Below are positions 45,040 to 55,774 of a stretch of DNA of 64,000 nt, piece by piece. The notes under the pieces were generated by a model. It was given only the letters and a program-made list of their open reading frames with translations, was not told the origin of the DNA and did no database searches. Location: positions 1,054,001-1,118,000 of the forward strand of contig NC_062985.1 of the NCBI RefSeq assembly GCF_023078275.1, read 5' to 3'. Source of the stretch: Leguminivora glycinivorella (Eukaryota; Arthropoda; Insecta; Lepidoptera; Tortricidae). Within the stretch, counting starts at the first letter, position 1. Every line of letters begins with the position of its first letter. Made by a program: the position numbers and the translations under genes.

Positions 45040-45285
45040 TGTGTGGTGACGGGTTAAGAATTTCACCACCCCCTTTCTTCCCGTGGGTGTCGTAGAAGGC
45101 GAGTATGGGATATGGGTTAAATTGTGGCGTAGGCGAGAGGCTGGCAACCTGTCACTGCAATGTCACAGTTTCGTTTTCTTTCAACCCCTTATTTGCCAAG
45201 AGTGGCACTGAAACTTTAGTAGTTTCATGTGTTCTGCCTACCCTTATATGGGATACAGGCGTGATTGTATGTATGTATGTATCTA
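45040..45285 (+). repeat. 'GTGTGGTGACGGGTTAAGAA' family with TATG tail
   Basis: Complete copy ending GGCGTGATTGTATGTATGTATG. 45285-45725 right of it holds a GC-rich tract with GCGATCGGCGGAGCG-type sequence and an inverted pair CCACGACATTGCTCTAAGCG / CGCGCTTAGCCCAATGTCGTGG at 45471-45594. Confidence 0.65.
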
Positions 45286-45724
45286 AGGCTTGAGTGCACG
45301 CTCATATTTTGGCAAAGCCAAAGCGTACGGCGTGCATGAAAACAATTGAACTCATACAAGTGTTCTGAGTCGACGCTGTATAGGGTGGACGCACGCTCGC
45401 CCGCCCCGCTGCCCGCTCCGCCGATCGCTCCGCTCCGGGCGTCCACTCAGTCCTTACGGCCCAGCCACGACATTGCTCTAAGCGCGATAGCGGTGAGCGG
45501 CATTCATACGTGCGAATGAAAAGTCCCATCGCTGTGTCTCACTCCAATGTATGACCGCCGCTCACCGCTGTCGCGCTTAGCCCAATGTCGTGGCTGATAA
45601 CGGCTCAGCCAGCTCACTTAGTCTCAGCTTTGTCCAACTTTGCGCGAATTTGTACCTGGGTATCAAAAGAGCAGTAGTCAATCCGTTGAAATAAACGATC
45701 ACCTCACTAAACAGAGCATCTGGG

Positions 45725-46050
45725 CCATTTTTTTTCAAAGTTGTTTACCCCACTTTTTTTGGATTTGGAAATTTTTATGTGTTTTCCACTCAGAATCGCG
45801 AGCTCTTTCAATCCTAATAGGAGAAAAAAAGTGTCCCAAGGTTTTTTTCGCATTCCGTTACCATTTTTTCATACATTTGGTATGGCGGTAACGGAATGGA
45901 AGGCTCGAAAAAATGTATGGAAATCTTGGGACATTTTTTTTCTTCTATCAGAATCGAAAGAGCTCTCGATTCTGAGTATGAATCGCGTAAAAAATACCCA
46001 TGTTACAAAAGTGGGGTGGACAACTTTGAAAAAAATGGCCCATCTGAAAG
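45725..46050. mobile_element. Palindromic element with TGGGCCATTTTTTTTCAAAG end
   Basis: The left TGGGCCATTTTTTTTCAAAG is inverted at the right as CTTTGAAAAAAATGGCCCA. Inner pairs are CTCAGAATCGCGAGCTCTTT / GAGCTCTCGATTCTGAGTA and AAAAAGTGTCCCAAGG / CTTGGGACATTTTTT. Same structure as 16540-16865. Confidence 0.7.
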
Positions 46051-46420
46051 TTGATTAAGTAGGTACCTACTATTTGTTTTTTGACTTAGCTTATTCCGTG
46101 TCCCACTAATTGGCAAATGCCTCCCCTTTGCTTTTTTATTTAATTACTAATATTTTAAGAATAATTAGAGATTCACTATTTCTATTCGCCACAGGCAAGT
46201 TTCTATGCATTTACCTACTCCGTTACTTTTACTTACCACTTTTACTACATTTTCCGACGTAGGTATATTATTTAGGCACTGGCTAGTGTAAATCTGTAAA
46301 TGCTAGATCTAGTGAAAGTAATCTAATCCTCTAAGTATAAGTTTCACAAGCTAGCCAAGTTACTTAACTTCAAGAGTACCCAGGCTAAGTTACTTAAAGT
46401 TTTCTGGAAATGTCAGTACC

Positions 46421-46578
46421 AGGGGCCGTAGCTGAATGGCATTTCTGCGACGTGAAACGAAAACGAAACGCCGCGAAAGGTAGTCTGGCTCGTCGCGCCA
46501 ATACACAAGAGCGATAGAGATAGATATCTACGAGCGTTTCGTTTCGTGAGTGTTTGTGCCATTCGGCTACGTACCCTG
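46421..46578. mobile_element. Palindromic MITE, CGTAGCCGAATGGCA family
   Basis: GGGGCCGTAGCTGAATGGCA and GTGCCATTCGGCTACGTACC are inverted, with GCGATAGAGATAGATATCTA in the core. Confidence 0.7.
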
Positions 46579-46647
46579 AAATATTTACTTAGTCTGGATT
46601 CGAATTTTAATCGTATAGTTGTGTGTTCAGTGGACGTTTTGAGAGGA

Positions 46648-46680
46648 TTTCCTTTTTTTTTTTTTTTTTTTTTTTTTTAT
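46648..46680 (-). repeat. Poly(T) run
   Basis: About 30 T in a row after GATTTCC. It could be the A-tail of a reversed retro-insert whose body (TATGAAAGTCGTCCAATAGG) follows. The next kilobase, to 47600, is AT-rich and unassigned. Confidence 0.6.
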
Positions 46681-47599
46681 TATGAAAGTCGTCCAATAGG
46701 TAACGCTACAAAGCTTTTGTAAAACTTCGGCACCTTTTTTGAATAAAATCTGAAAAATCATGGACGGAGTTCCGTACAATTTTGCAACTGGCCACACACA
46801 CTCTTATTGAATTTTCAGATTGATTTGACAGAATACAACTTTTCTTTTTAGACTATGAATTTTAAGACGATACAGTAGGGGTCAATTCTCCATACAAACG
46901 CTCTCGACTATTTCCTCCCTGGTTTTTGAAGATAGAGCAATGATTTTTCAAGACAGATTGTTATTATTTTTATCTGTGTCGGACCGTTTTGATTTTTTTT
47001 ATATTTTGCTTTTTAAAGATTCTAGAGCAAATCAAAAATTTCCAAAAACGGCCTTTTTCATTGTGGCGCAAAAAAAGGTGTGATACTCAATATTGGTAAC
47101 AATTAACCAAAAAAGCTAAACGGTCCGACATACATAATTTCATTGTTATTCAGATTCTCAAATTTCGTTCCGATTGATTAAGTTTTGAAGGAGGAAAGAG
47201 TCGAGAGCCGAACCTCGATTATAAAGATTTTTTTTGAAATATCTTTTGACTGAGTTGTTCTTAATGGACAATTTTTTTTCGATAAATCTAGTTAATAACA
47301 CTTGTATATTTAACTAAAATTCCCAAGTTGAAAGAGGGGCTCCTTTCCATTTTAGCATTTTCGCTACCGTATCCTCTTAAGACTGTCTGTTGCCGGCTCA
47401 AGGTAAGGTCATCAACATAGGATTGCTAAGTTTAATTAAAATGAGAAATATACAATTTCCGTGCTACAGCCCTTTGAGGGTGCCGCTAATGCAGTTATAT
47501 TGCATACCATCAAACGCCTTTCCCTCCTTTTAATTTAAACTACCTACGTAGAGAGGTCGATTCGAACCAACACTGAATATTAGAATGATATCTAATCTA

Positions 47600-47960
47600 A
47601 CGCAGCGCTGGTGGCCTAGCGGTAAGAGCGTGCGACTTTCGATCCGGAGATCGCGGTTTCGAACCCGGCTCGTACCAATGAGTTTTTCTTAAGTGTATGT
47701 ATGTATGTATGTATAAGCTTTATTGTACATAAAGGAAACAAAAGAGACACAGTTACAGAGTCAGTAATATACAAGTGCGTTAAGTGCGTTTTCACATTAT
47801 CCGATCCGATATCGGATGTCGGACCAATATCCCATACATTTATTCCGCCATCTTTGATTTACCTTTGGAATCCTTCCGACTTCTTACTTATGTGCGAAAT
47901 GTCATTTGATATTTGCCAGTCGCTTTTCCGTGAAGGAAAACATTGTGAGGTAAGAAGGTA
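47600..47960 (+). mobile_element. tRNA-headed SINE with internal insertion
   Basis: Head GCTGGTGGCCTAGCGGTAAG, GTGCGACTTTCGATCCGGAG and TTCGAACCCGGCTCGTACC. After GTATGTATGTATGTATAAGC the body resumes at about 47885 with TTATGTGCGAAATGTCATTT and CAGTCGCTTTTCCGTGAAGG. Confidence 0.6.
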
Positions 47961-48012
47961 TCATGTCAGAAAACATTAAAAATATCATTATTTCATTATG
48001 CATATATTATTG

Positions 48013-48245
48013 CCCGTGTGGTGACGGATTAAGAATTTTACCACCCCCTTTCTTCCCGTGGGTGTCGTAGAAGGCGACTGTGGGATATGGGTTAAATTGT
48101 GGCGTAGGCGAGAGGCTGGCAACCTGTCACTGTAATGTCACAGTTTCGTTTTCTGTCAACCCCTTATTTGCCAAAAGTGGCACTGAAACTTGAGTAGTTT
48201 CATGTGCTCTGCCTACCCCTCCATGGGATACAGGCGTGTTTGTTT
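48013..48245 (+). repeat. 'GTGTGGTGACGGGTTAAGAA' family copy
   Basis: CCGTGTGGTGACGGATTAAG through GGGATACAGGCGTGTTTGTT, without the TATG tail. 48245-49190 has no recognised gene; 48880-49015 is a piece of the GC-rich repeat (GAAATGCCGCCTTTTTAAAT). Confidence 0.6.
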
Positions 48246-49199
48246 TGTTTTTGTTTTATATATTATTAATTTTATCCACGTTTATCCAAATCCGCTTGCA
48301 TTTGTGGCGCGTACGTACACGACGCGATTGTGTGCACCCCGCGCGGCGTACGTGTGTTAGGAGAGTTATTACTGTTTTATACTGTGACTAGGCGAAATAG
48401 TACATTTGAATGCGATTTGACGCGTCGCTATATAATGGACGAAGGCGGATTCATGAGATTCTACTCGGCGAGCCTAGTGGACGCCAGGCTTAAATTTTGG
48501 AAATAATAATTCTTATAATGTGAGTATTATAGGTTTGTTTAAAAGGTCGGTTTCGAATTGGCCTACTAGTAAAATAATATTGTTTGCGAGAGGAAATTAC
48601 TTTGGAAAAGCTTTGTGGAGTTATCACAACTGAGCTTGACGTTCATAACCACTACTTTAAAGAGATTTTGTACTAGAACTAGGTATTTTATCTAAGAAAT
48701 TTCAATCTTAATTCAGAACATGGCTTTAAGTTGGTGGGTGGGTAATGGAAGAGTGGAGTCATAAGTCTTATTATTTTAAAAAAGAAAAGTTTTTTGAATT
48801 GTGAAAAACGTATTCTCTACAGGATTAAAATTTAAAACTTTTTACAGGTGTAGTGCGAAAAGGTTTTCTTTCGTATTATCACAGAATATATAATAGTACA
48901 AGTACAGAAGGCCCACTGCTTTGAAGTTCACGAAATGCCGCCTTTTTAAATACCTACAAAATGATAACAAAGAAACGAGCCGCACGTGCGCAGCGTCGGA
49001 CGCTAGGGTTGCCTATGTATTAAAATTGTAATAAAATGTTATGCTATTATATTCAAGTCTTGGGTACTTTCTAGGTACATACAGTATTTATATATTTTTG
49101 TTTAAATACCAACGTCACAACTGTCACAAGCCTGATTGAACATTTCCGTGGGCCATAAAAGACATAATCAATAGTAGATCTGTGTAAGATTGTCCTATT

Positions 49200-50660
49200 T
49201 TATTCATAATGTTTGTTTAACTAAGCGTTATTAAGGTAACGGCGGCTATCAACGCGGGTATCGAAATCGACGTCCATTACCGCCGCATTTGCAAATACGC
49301 ATTTTATAGGCAAACCGACCAATTTCTTAAAAAAAGTTACTCACACAAAGGAAGCCTGTTTAGTTGACTAACGCACATATAGGCGATAGAGAGTGTGAAT
49401 GAAAGAAGACGCTCGCTATTTGACAGTTTTTGCCACGGGGCCGCGAGAAGAGGTTGTGTCATACTGACGTGTGACGCTAAACCTAAGTGAACTCCAATCT
49501 CATTTAGTAGTTTACGTAATAATTATGGCAAACAGGTGAAAGTTATGCATTTCAAATTATTGTTTATAGTTTTCTACATGACTTCTGAGTACTTTTTACG
49601 TATTGTTTAGCCTGGAAATGTGTTTAAAGTGGAAATTAAAAGACAGCGGTGAAAGGCGCCATTTCGTGAGTAGATTCTATTACTGTGGTATACCACGGTA
49701 ATAGTTAAAGTAGTGATATTAGTTCTTTTTGCTTTATTTTAAGTATATGTGATCAGTTATATAATGTCTTACAGTTGTTTCAATCTTGATCTATTCACGC
49801 TATCAAAGAACTATTTACGCGGTATGAAAATTATTCAACAAAACCTTAATTTTTAGCAAAAACTTCATGACTGATTTCGTAGTTTCTATGAAAACCGTTA
49901 ATTTGTCAATTTTTTAAACATTGACATAAAGTCTGATGCTTACTTACCAGTTATGTAAGCTTGGTTTAAATATAAGGTTGCAATATTTTATTTTGATTTG
50001 TAATGAAAATACATCTGTATGACTTTGTTTTTATGGGTCGGAATTAGATTTTATAATACTCCAATTTATGCCTATTACCGATGGTACGATCAGATAACCC
50101 TCGGTAATAGAATATATAAGAATCTATTACCGATCCATGCAATATTTGTTTGGGTCGGTAATGGGTTCCTATAGAAGTATCTATTACCGAGCGACATATT
50201 AGTCTTGTATCAAAATATGACATTTAGTGTACCGTAAGTACAGATTTCTTAGGTGAAACTGAGTCTTCTGTGGGTATTCATAAAGGAGGATAGTATAGGT
50301 ATGTGTATTTGTCATAATTTGTATATTCAACCGTCGGTATTAAGCTCCGAATTTTGAGATGGGTTTCTATTTACCGATGGCAGAAAAACACTGTCATTCA
50401 TACCCTCGGTAATGAAATCTCAATTCGCGTTAATAGAACTGCAACCTGTTCATTACCACGGTAATAGAAAATTTAGGTATGTTGGCTTCAATAATCATTT
50501 TATGACATATAATAAACTAAAATGATCCTAAAACTCTTCAAAACTAATAGTTCAATAAATACTCTTCCATAAAAAAAATATTTGTGGTCGTTAATGAGCT
50601 TTGATACCCTTAATTTTTTGGTATCTTTTGAAATCTGCTTAAGTACCACGTTAATAGGCG
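49200..50660. repeat. Cluster of alternating CTATTACCGA / TCGGTAATAG motifs
   Basis: Motifs at 49676-49704 (near-perfect palindrome, CTATTACTGTGG then CCACGGTAATAG), 50072, 50100, 50124, 50154, 50181, 50333, 50367, 50405, 50451-50467 (palindrome), with weaker ones at 49227, 49292 and 50645. From 50072 on, orientation alternates plus, minus, plus, minus. The sequence between is unrelated. No TIR pair or ORF explains it. Confidence 0.7.
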
Positions 50661-50778
50661 CCATTACCTTAGCCATTCCACACGCGGATATCGCGTATGA
50701 ACCTTTAAAAAAACTCGCGACGTATAGTAACAATAGAAAGTGCGAACAAGCATTCCGTGAGAATGCGAGCCACCCCTG

Positions 50779-50922
50779 TAGGCCTAGCACATGATGGCCG
50801 CGGGAGTATGTCGCCGCGAGATAGATGCCACGTCTTCTTCTCACTGTATTAATGACATAAGGACGGGTAGTCTATCTCGCGGCGACATACTCTCGCGGCA
50901 ATCATGTGCTAGGCCTACTGAT
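50779..50922. mobile_element. Palindromic MITE with ~50-bp GC-rich arms
   Basis: GTAGGCCTAGCACATGATGG with CGCCGCGAGATAGATGCC at the left is inverted as TAGTCTATCTCGCGGCGACA and ATCATGTGCTAGGCCTAC at the right. Confidence 0.75.
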
Positions 50923-50924
50923 TA

Positions 50925-51135
50925 GGCCGCGAACTCGCGGCCGCCCGCATGTACTTGTAGCGCGGCGATGGAATCGCGGAGTGAGCCGCCCCTGGTATTA
51001 TTACGGACACGTACGAACTTGTCATGCTATTTCAGTCAGTATCTGTACAAGATGTACTGATACTGTCTGAACTAGCATGACAAATACGAACGTTTTCCCA
51101 AAAATACGAAGGAAAATCTTTTCGTACTACATCTG
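50925..51135. repeat. GC-rich repeat piece followed by a full palindromic MITE
   Basis: 50925-51000 is CCGCGAACTCGCGGCCGCC to GTGAGCCGCCCCTG. 51005-51135 has both arms of the MITE (ACGAACTTGTCATGCTATTT facing CTGAACTAGCATGACAAATA) and the CGTACTACATCTGTAAC tail. Confidence 0.6.
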
Positions 51136-52140
51136 TAACCTCAGTTTTGACAATTTGGCCTTTTTAAAGCCTGACAAGATTTTATTTGGCCCTGAAACTT
51201 GCCTGAAACAGTGTCGCTACAAACCGCTTTCATATGGCAATAACCCGACGTCATATGTAATGGGGACAGCCTGTACTGGTTTCCCGTTAATATTTATAGA
51301 AAATGAAAACATGGTTTTAGAGAATTAAAATTTAATAAGCAAGGTTTTAAGACTCACTACTTCTTTTCTCAAAAGTCCAAAGTCCAAAGTGTTTTATTTG
51401 TAAGTATATGTCAAACTGAAACCAGCCTAAAATCCATGAATCTTGTGCCTTAATTGAAGGTATCTAGGTTTATTTTCTTTTTGCGTGGGACCTTGTTCTG
51501 TGCTGGTGGCAGTTATGGAACGGCCTCTTTAATTCTATAAATATTTTTCACGGCAGAGCTACAGATACCTTAAATAAGAACAAAAAATATATTAGGCTAA
51601 ACGCGAAACCAACTAATCAATACAATCAATACAGGAGAACCACACTATAAACTGTCAGTGCCGGACGTGTCAACAACCGTTTTTTTTTATACTACGTCGG
51701 TGGCAAACAAGCATACGGCCCGCCTGATGTAAAGCGGTCACCGTAACCTATGGACGCCTGCAAGAACATTGATATCGAAATGCTGTGAAATCGTTCATCT
51801 TTTTTTGTTGTACGTAATTTATCACGTTCAGTATAATTATTTTCACTTTTATTAATATTATTTTGGGCAAAATTGCGATGAAACCGTTAGAAAATTTAAA
51901 ATATTTTCTTGTTGACTTTCGACGACGGGTGTCAAATAGTATTCCTTGCCAGTAAAATAAATTAGTTCAGCTAACAATCCGCAACGCGGCGAGGGTCAAA
52001 TAAAAACTTGTGAGGCTATAACTTCATATCATAGAAATCATAGAAAAAAGCTCTAAGGTTCCTAGAAGGATGTTCCGGTATACCAGAAACGCATAGGTGT
52101 ATATTTATAGAGCATAACATCTTAACAGTTGTCTCCCTTT
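51136..52140. other. Stretch without a recognised gene
   Basis: The only item I can name is a reverse LINE 3' end at 51680-51775 (T-run, ATACTACGTCGGTGGCAAAC, GCCTGATGTAAAGCGGTCAC). The remainder shows no long ORF or repeat I recognise. Confidence 0.4.
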
Positions 52141-52142
52141 AC

Positions 52143-52785
52143 CTTTACTCTATATGCCTATATGTCTTTAAAAACAAACACCTTTTTAAAATAGCCAGAC
52201 AAAATGTACGCAGTAATTTTAGAAATAAGGATGACATGTTAGTAATTAAGAGTAATTTTAGGTATTTTGACAAGAGTTTAAACAACACTGCTGTAAGAGT
52301 TTATAATAAGTTGGATAAAGATATTAAAGAATGCCCAGATCTTAGAACGTTTCAAAGAAAACTTAGACAATATTTTACAAGTAAGCCATATTATTCCATC
52401 AAAGAGTACTTTGCTAGAGCATTAGATTAAACATTTAGAATGAAAAATAAAATAAAAAATCGACACATAATTATACACTCCGGTCATCTAATTACATCAC
52501 ATTATCTTTGTATCTCTTCTATCTTGACATTCTTAGTTTCTCAATATGCAATTATTCTTAGTACCTGACTTTTAAATTATTATTATTATTTTATTTTAAA
52601 TCGTATTCCCTTTTTATAATTTATAATTTTGTTTTCTTTTATTCTAATTGTAATCTATTTCTATTTTAATTATTATTTTGACATTACCAGTGATGTAATG
52701 TTCGTTACAACTATGTTTGCATGCATTGTATTATGTTTTATCAGCAAATAAAAATTTGATTGATTGATTGATTGATTGATTATCT
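52143..52785 (+). mobile_element. LINE 3' end with RT C-terminus and ATTG tail
   Basis: Plus-strand pieces read LFKNKHLFKIARQNVRSNFR then, from about 52236, FRYFDKSLNNTAVRVYNKLD, RTFQRKLRQYFTSKPYYSIK and stop at 52428-52430, a LINE ORF2 C-terminus ('N.LP...+....F++.L+.yL'). A 3' UTR follows, ending TTGATTGATTGATTGATTGA at about 52757-52780. Confidence 0.75.
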
Positions 52786-52809
52786 ATCGTTTAAATTTTA
52801 TCTTTTACA

Positions 52810-52925
52810 GACAGTCGCTTTCGTAAAACTAGTGTCTACGACAAATCTTGGGTTTAGTTGTCAAAGCGGACTCCAGGCTCCCATGAGCCGTGGCAAATGC
52901 CGGGATAACGCAAGGAGGATGACAT
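52810..52925 (+). mobile_element. tRNA-headed SINE body fragment
   Basis: CAGTCGCTTTCGTAAAACTA, GTCAAAGCGGACTCCAGGCT and CGGGATAACGCAAGGAGGAT, as in 38396-38660. Confidence 0.6.
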
Positions 52926-53028
52926 TCTTTCACATCTAGACACCTACCTTTATAATAATAGGTACCTAATTGAATGCACCGTGCTGGCACCGTGTAAGTA
53001 AGAAACGAACACATAATATATTCCATAC

Positions 53029-53251
53029 AATACAATCATGGTTTTAACTATAAAACTCCCGTGAGACTCATACATATTTAAAAATATTTTAAGCGGGTTA
53101 CTCACGTATTAAGTCGATATAGCGTTCGACATGTTTCGGTTCAATTTCGAGAACCTTTCTCAAGAGTAGCGACACCCCGCCTTTACATGTCGCTATATCG
53201 ACTTAATACGTGAGTAACCCGCTTAAAATATTTTTAAATACAATCATGGTT
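53029..53251. mobile_element. Hairpin repeat with 15-bp target duplication
   Basis: AATACAATCATGGTT flanks the unit at 53029-53043 and 53237-53251. The unit begins ACTATAAAACTCCCGTGAG. Arms AGCGGGTTACTCACGTATTA are inverted. On the minus strand a stem GGTTC/GAACC (loop TCGAAATT) is followed by CGAAACATGTC. Confidence 0.8.
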
Positions 53252-55539
53252 GTTAATATTTCAAATAATATGACATTTAGAGACTTTATACATCTCTAAC
53301 TCTATATCAGTGTATAGCTACTTTGCTTATGATTAATATTTTTAATTGTTAATATTTCTATTAATTTCATTTGTTTAACTTTAATGAATACTCTGTAATG
53401 TTGACATGTAAAAGTGCCCCCGTGGCCTATTTGCTGAATAAATGATTTTGTATTTTGTAAACATACTCGTAATTTTGAAAAGTTTCTTGATCCATCAAGG
53501 ACTTCCATTGTTGTATTTAACAGCTATTGTAAACCGGCGTCGAACAGAAATCAATAAGGATTTGCTCCGTATGATTTCCAATCTAAGTTCCTTCTGCACG
53601 ACGCTTAGAGCCACAGATCTTTGAACCGAGGATGTGCTGGATGTGGCTTCAAGTCAGTTTGTAGACAGACTTTGTGAAAATTTCCATGGACAAATAAAAA
53701 TATACTGAAGTTGAATATTGCTAACGAGAGTAAGTTAAATCGCGATGGCTTGCCGGAGCGATTTAAAGACTCGAGTTTGCAATATTCTTACGCCTCAAAT
53801 TAGACACAACGTTTTAAATCACACTTGCCATGTAAAAAGTATGTAAAAAGATTTAAAAAAGTAAAATGCGGTACTAGAAATTTCAAATTCTCGAGGGAGT
53901 GTAACGTAGTATATTTTCTTGGTCGTAATTAATATTTTTTTATAAATCTAAAATCGAAATTTCTTTAATTTTATTTTGTTTCAAATCCTCAATTGGTGCA
54001 AAAATACTTGCATCCACACATGTATGCACTTTTCTGCATAATCTGTGCATGGGTTGCCAGATAGCTAAAAATAACGCGTTGTATGAGATTTTTAATTGTT
54101 ACTCCAGTACATTTTGGTAAATTAAATTAATATAATTATATAGAAATAATGCAGAAAATTATCTTAATACATAACAAAATACAGTAATATTAATACTCTA
54201 AATAAGAGGCCTGTCTGGAGTGACAATCTTGCTATGTACATCATAGTAAATCTTTCATGACTCTGATGGAGTCTCAAATAAATATAATATATTAATTCGA
54301 TATATTATGTCTTCCTGGGTTTGTCACCCTATGTCCTTGATTGCTCCACATGCAAATAGGTTAATGATCTTGGGTGGTCCATTTCCTTTTTTGACCCTTC
54401 TGGGTGCACACGCACTTTCTCCACAAGACCATACCGCATGGTGGTCAAAACGGTGGAAGCAGAAGGCCTGCAATAATCCTCGGATTGAGTAAGTATCTGA
54501 ATTGTTCTGATCAACTCCATAATGGCGTGAAACGTTGTGGGTTTGTTCCTAACCATGTGCTTGGTTATTCACAGGGATGATCTGTCTTCTGCTGTGGGAT
54601 TGGGAGCGCTCCGCTAGGAAATTTCTTTGACCTTCAGCGGTGAGCTAATTAATCAGATTGTCTTTTTTTTTGTCATGCTGGTCTTGAGAGCATTAGACTA
54701 ATGTATTTTTATGTCGCTTTCAGGAGCCGGGATATTAAAAAGATTATTTTCATAATATATATCTTGAACATCAAATTGATTCAAATCTTATGCAACTCTG
54801 GAAATCCTTGTGACCGGCGCAAGTTCTGGGTCCTGTTTCGCTGGAGGACGGCCTGCCTCTGCCGCATTTGTCTCGGTGTCCACGTGGCACGCGTTCCGGG
54901 TTGAAAAGTCTCCGCAGTGCTGCCAACATTCCCCGGGAGGTCCCGTGCCACCTTCCACAGCTTTCCCGAAGGTTCACCATCTTAGAGGTCGGTCCAATTT
55001 ATCCTTCTAATGGTCAGGGCAACTGCGTCAGCTGCAATTTAGTTAGATTAAATTCATAGTCAGTAATATAGAGCAAGCAAATATTTTTGAGAACTGGTAC
55101 CTAGGTATTTTAATAGTATAATTTCTAGTTAAAAATTAAGATAACTTGTGTGAAAATTTACTTAGAACCTTTTTAAGCGACCTAGCTTCCCGCTGAGCTC
55201 TGTACATTTCATTGGTGTCGAACAAGAGAATTATAGGTCAGTTTTCACACGGTTAGCGCAGTAAGTAACTAAATTAAGAACCAACTGAACAAACACATTT
55301 TGGCAAGAATTTTCTTTATAAATAAATGTTATAAAATATACAAAATCTTAAATTATTTATCTCCACCATATACTTCCCCTAACAAGCTTATTTCGACACC
55401 GTTTTAATTATTTTCAGTTTCTGTATTTTTTTCTATTATTATCACTTGTGTCCTTAATTTTGTACAGCCGGAGCTTTAAGTTTATTTACCAGTAAGGCAC
55501 CCTGTGATAGGAGAACAATTTTTCTACAAATCTCGCCTC
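53252..55539. other. Stretch without a recognised gene
   Basis: 53460-53700 has a short open stretch (FLIHQGLPLLYLTAIVNRRR) and 54790-55020 a GC-richer segment (CTGCCAACATTCCCCGGGAG); neither matches a family I know. No repeat ends are visible. Possibly old retroelement remains. Confidence 0.35.
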
Positions 55540-55765
55540 ATCATCCTCCTTGCGTTATCCCGGCATTTGCCACGGCTCATGGGAGCATGGGGTCCGTTCG
55601 CTCTGACAACCAAATACAAGATTTGGCGTAGGGAATAGTTTCACGAAACCGATTGCCATCTGACCTTCCACCCGAAGGGTTACTAGGCCTTATTGGCATT
55701 AGTCCGGTTTCCTCACGATGTTTTCCTTCAATGAAAAGCGACTGGCAAATATCAAATGACATTTT
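55540..55765 (-). mobile_element. tRNA-headed SINE, head missing
   Basis: TCATCATCCTCCTTGCGTTA, GCCACGGCTCATGGGAGCAT, GGTCCGTTCGCTCTGACAAC and CTCACGATGTTTTCCTTCAA, as in 3763-4085. It ends where the fold-back unit begins. Confidence 0.6.
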
Positions 55766-55774
55766 GCGGTTTAC

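Noticed and set aside
47600..47695. Functional tRNA gene
   Set aside because: It has A and B boxes but is the head of a SINE with several copies in the window, and its acceptor ends do not pair.
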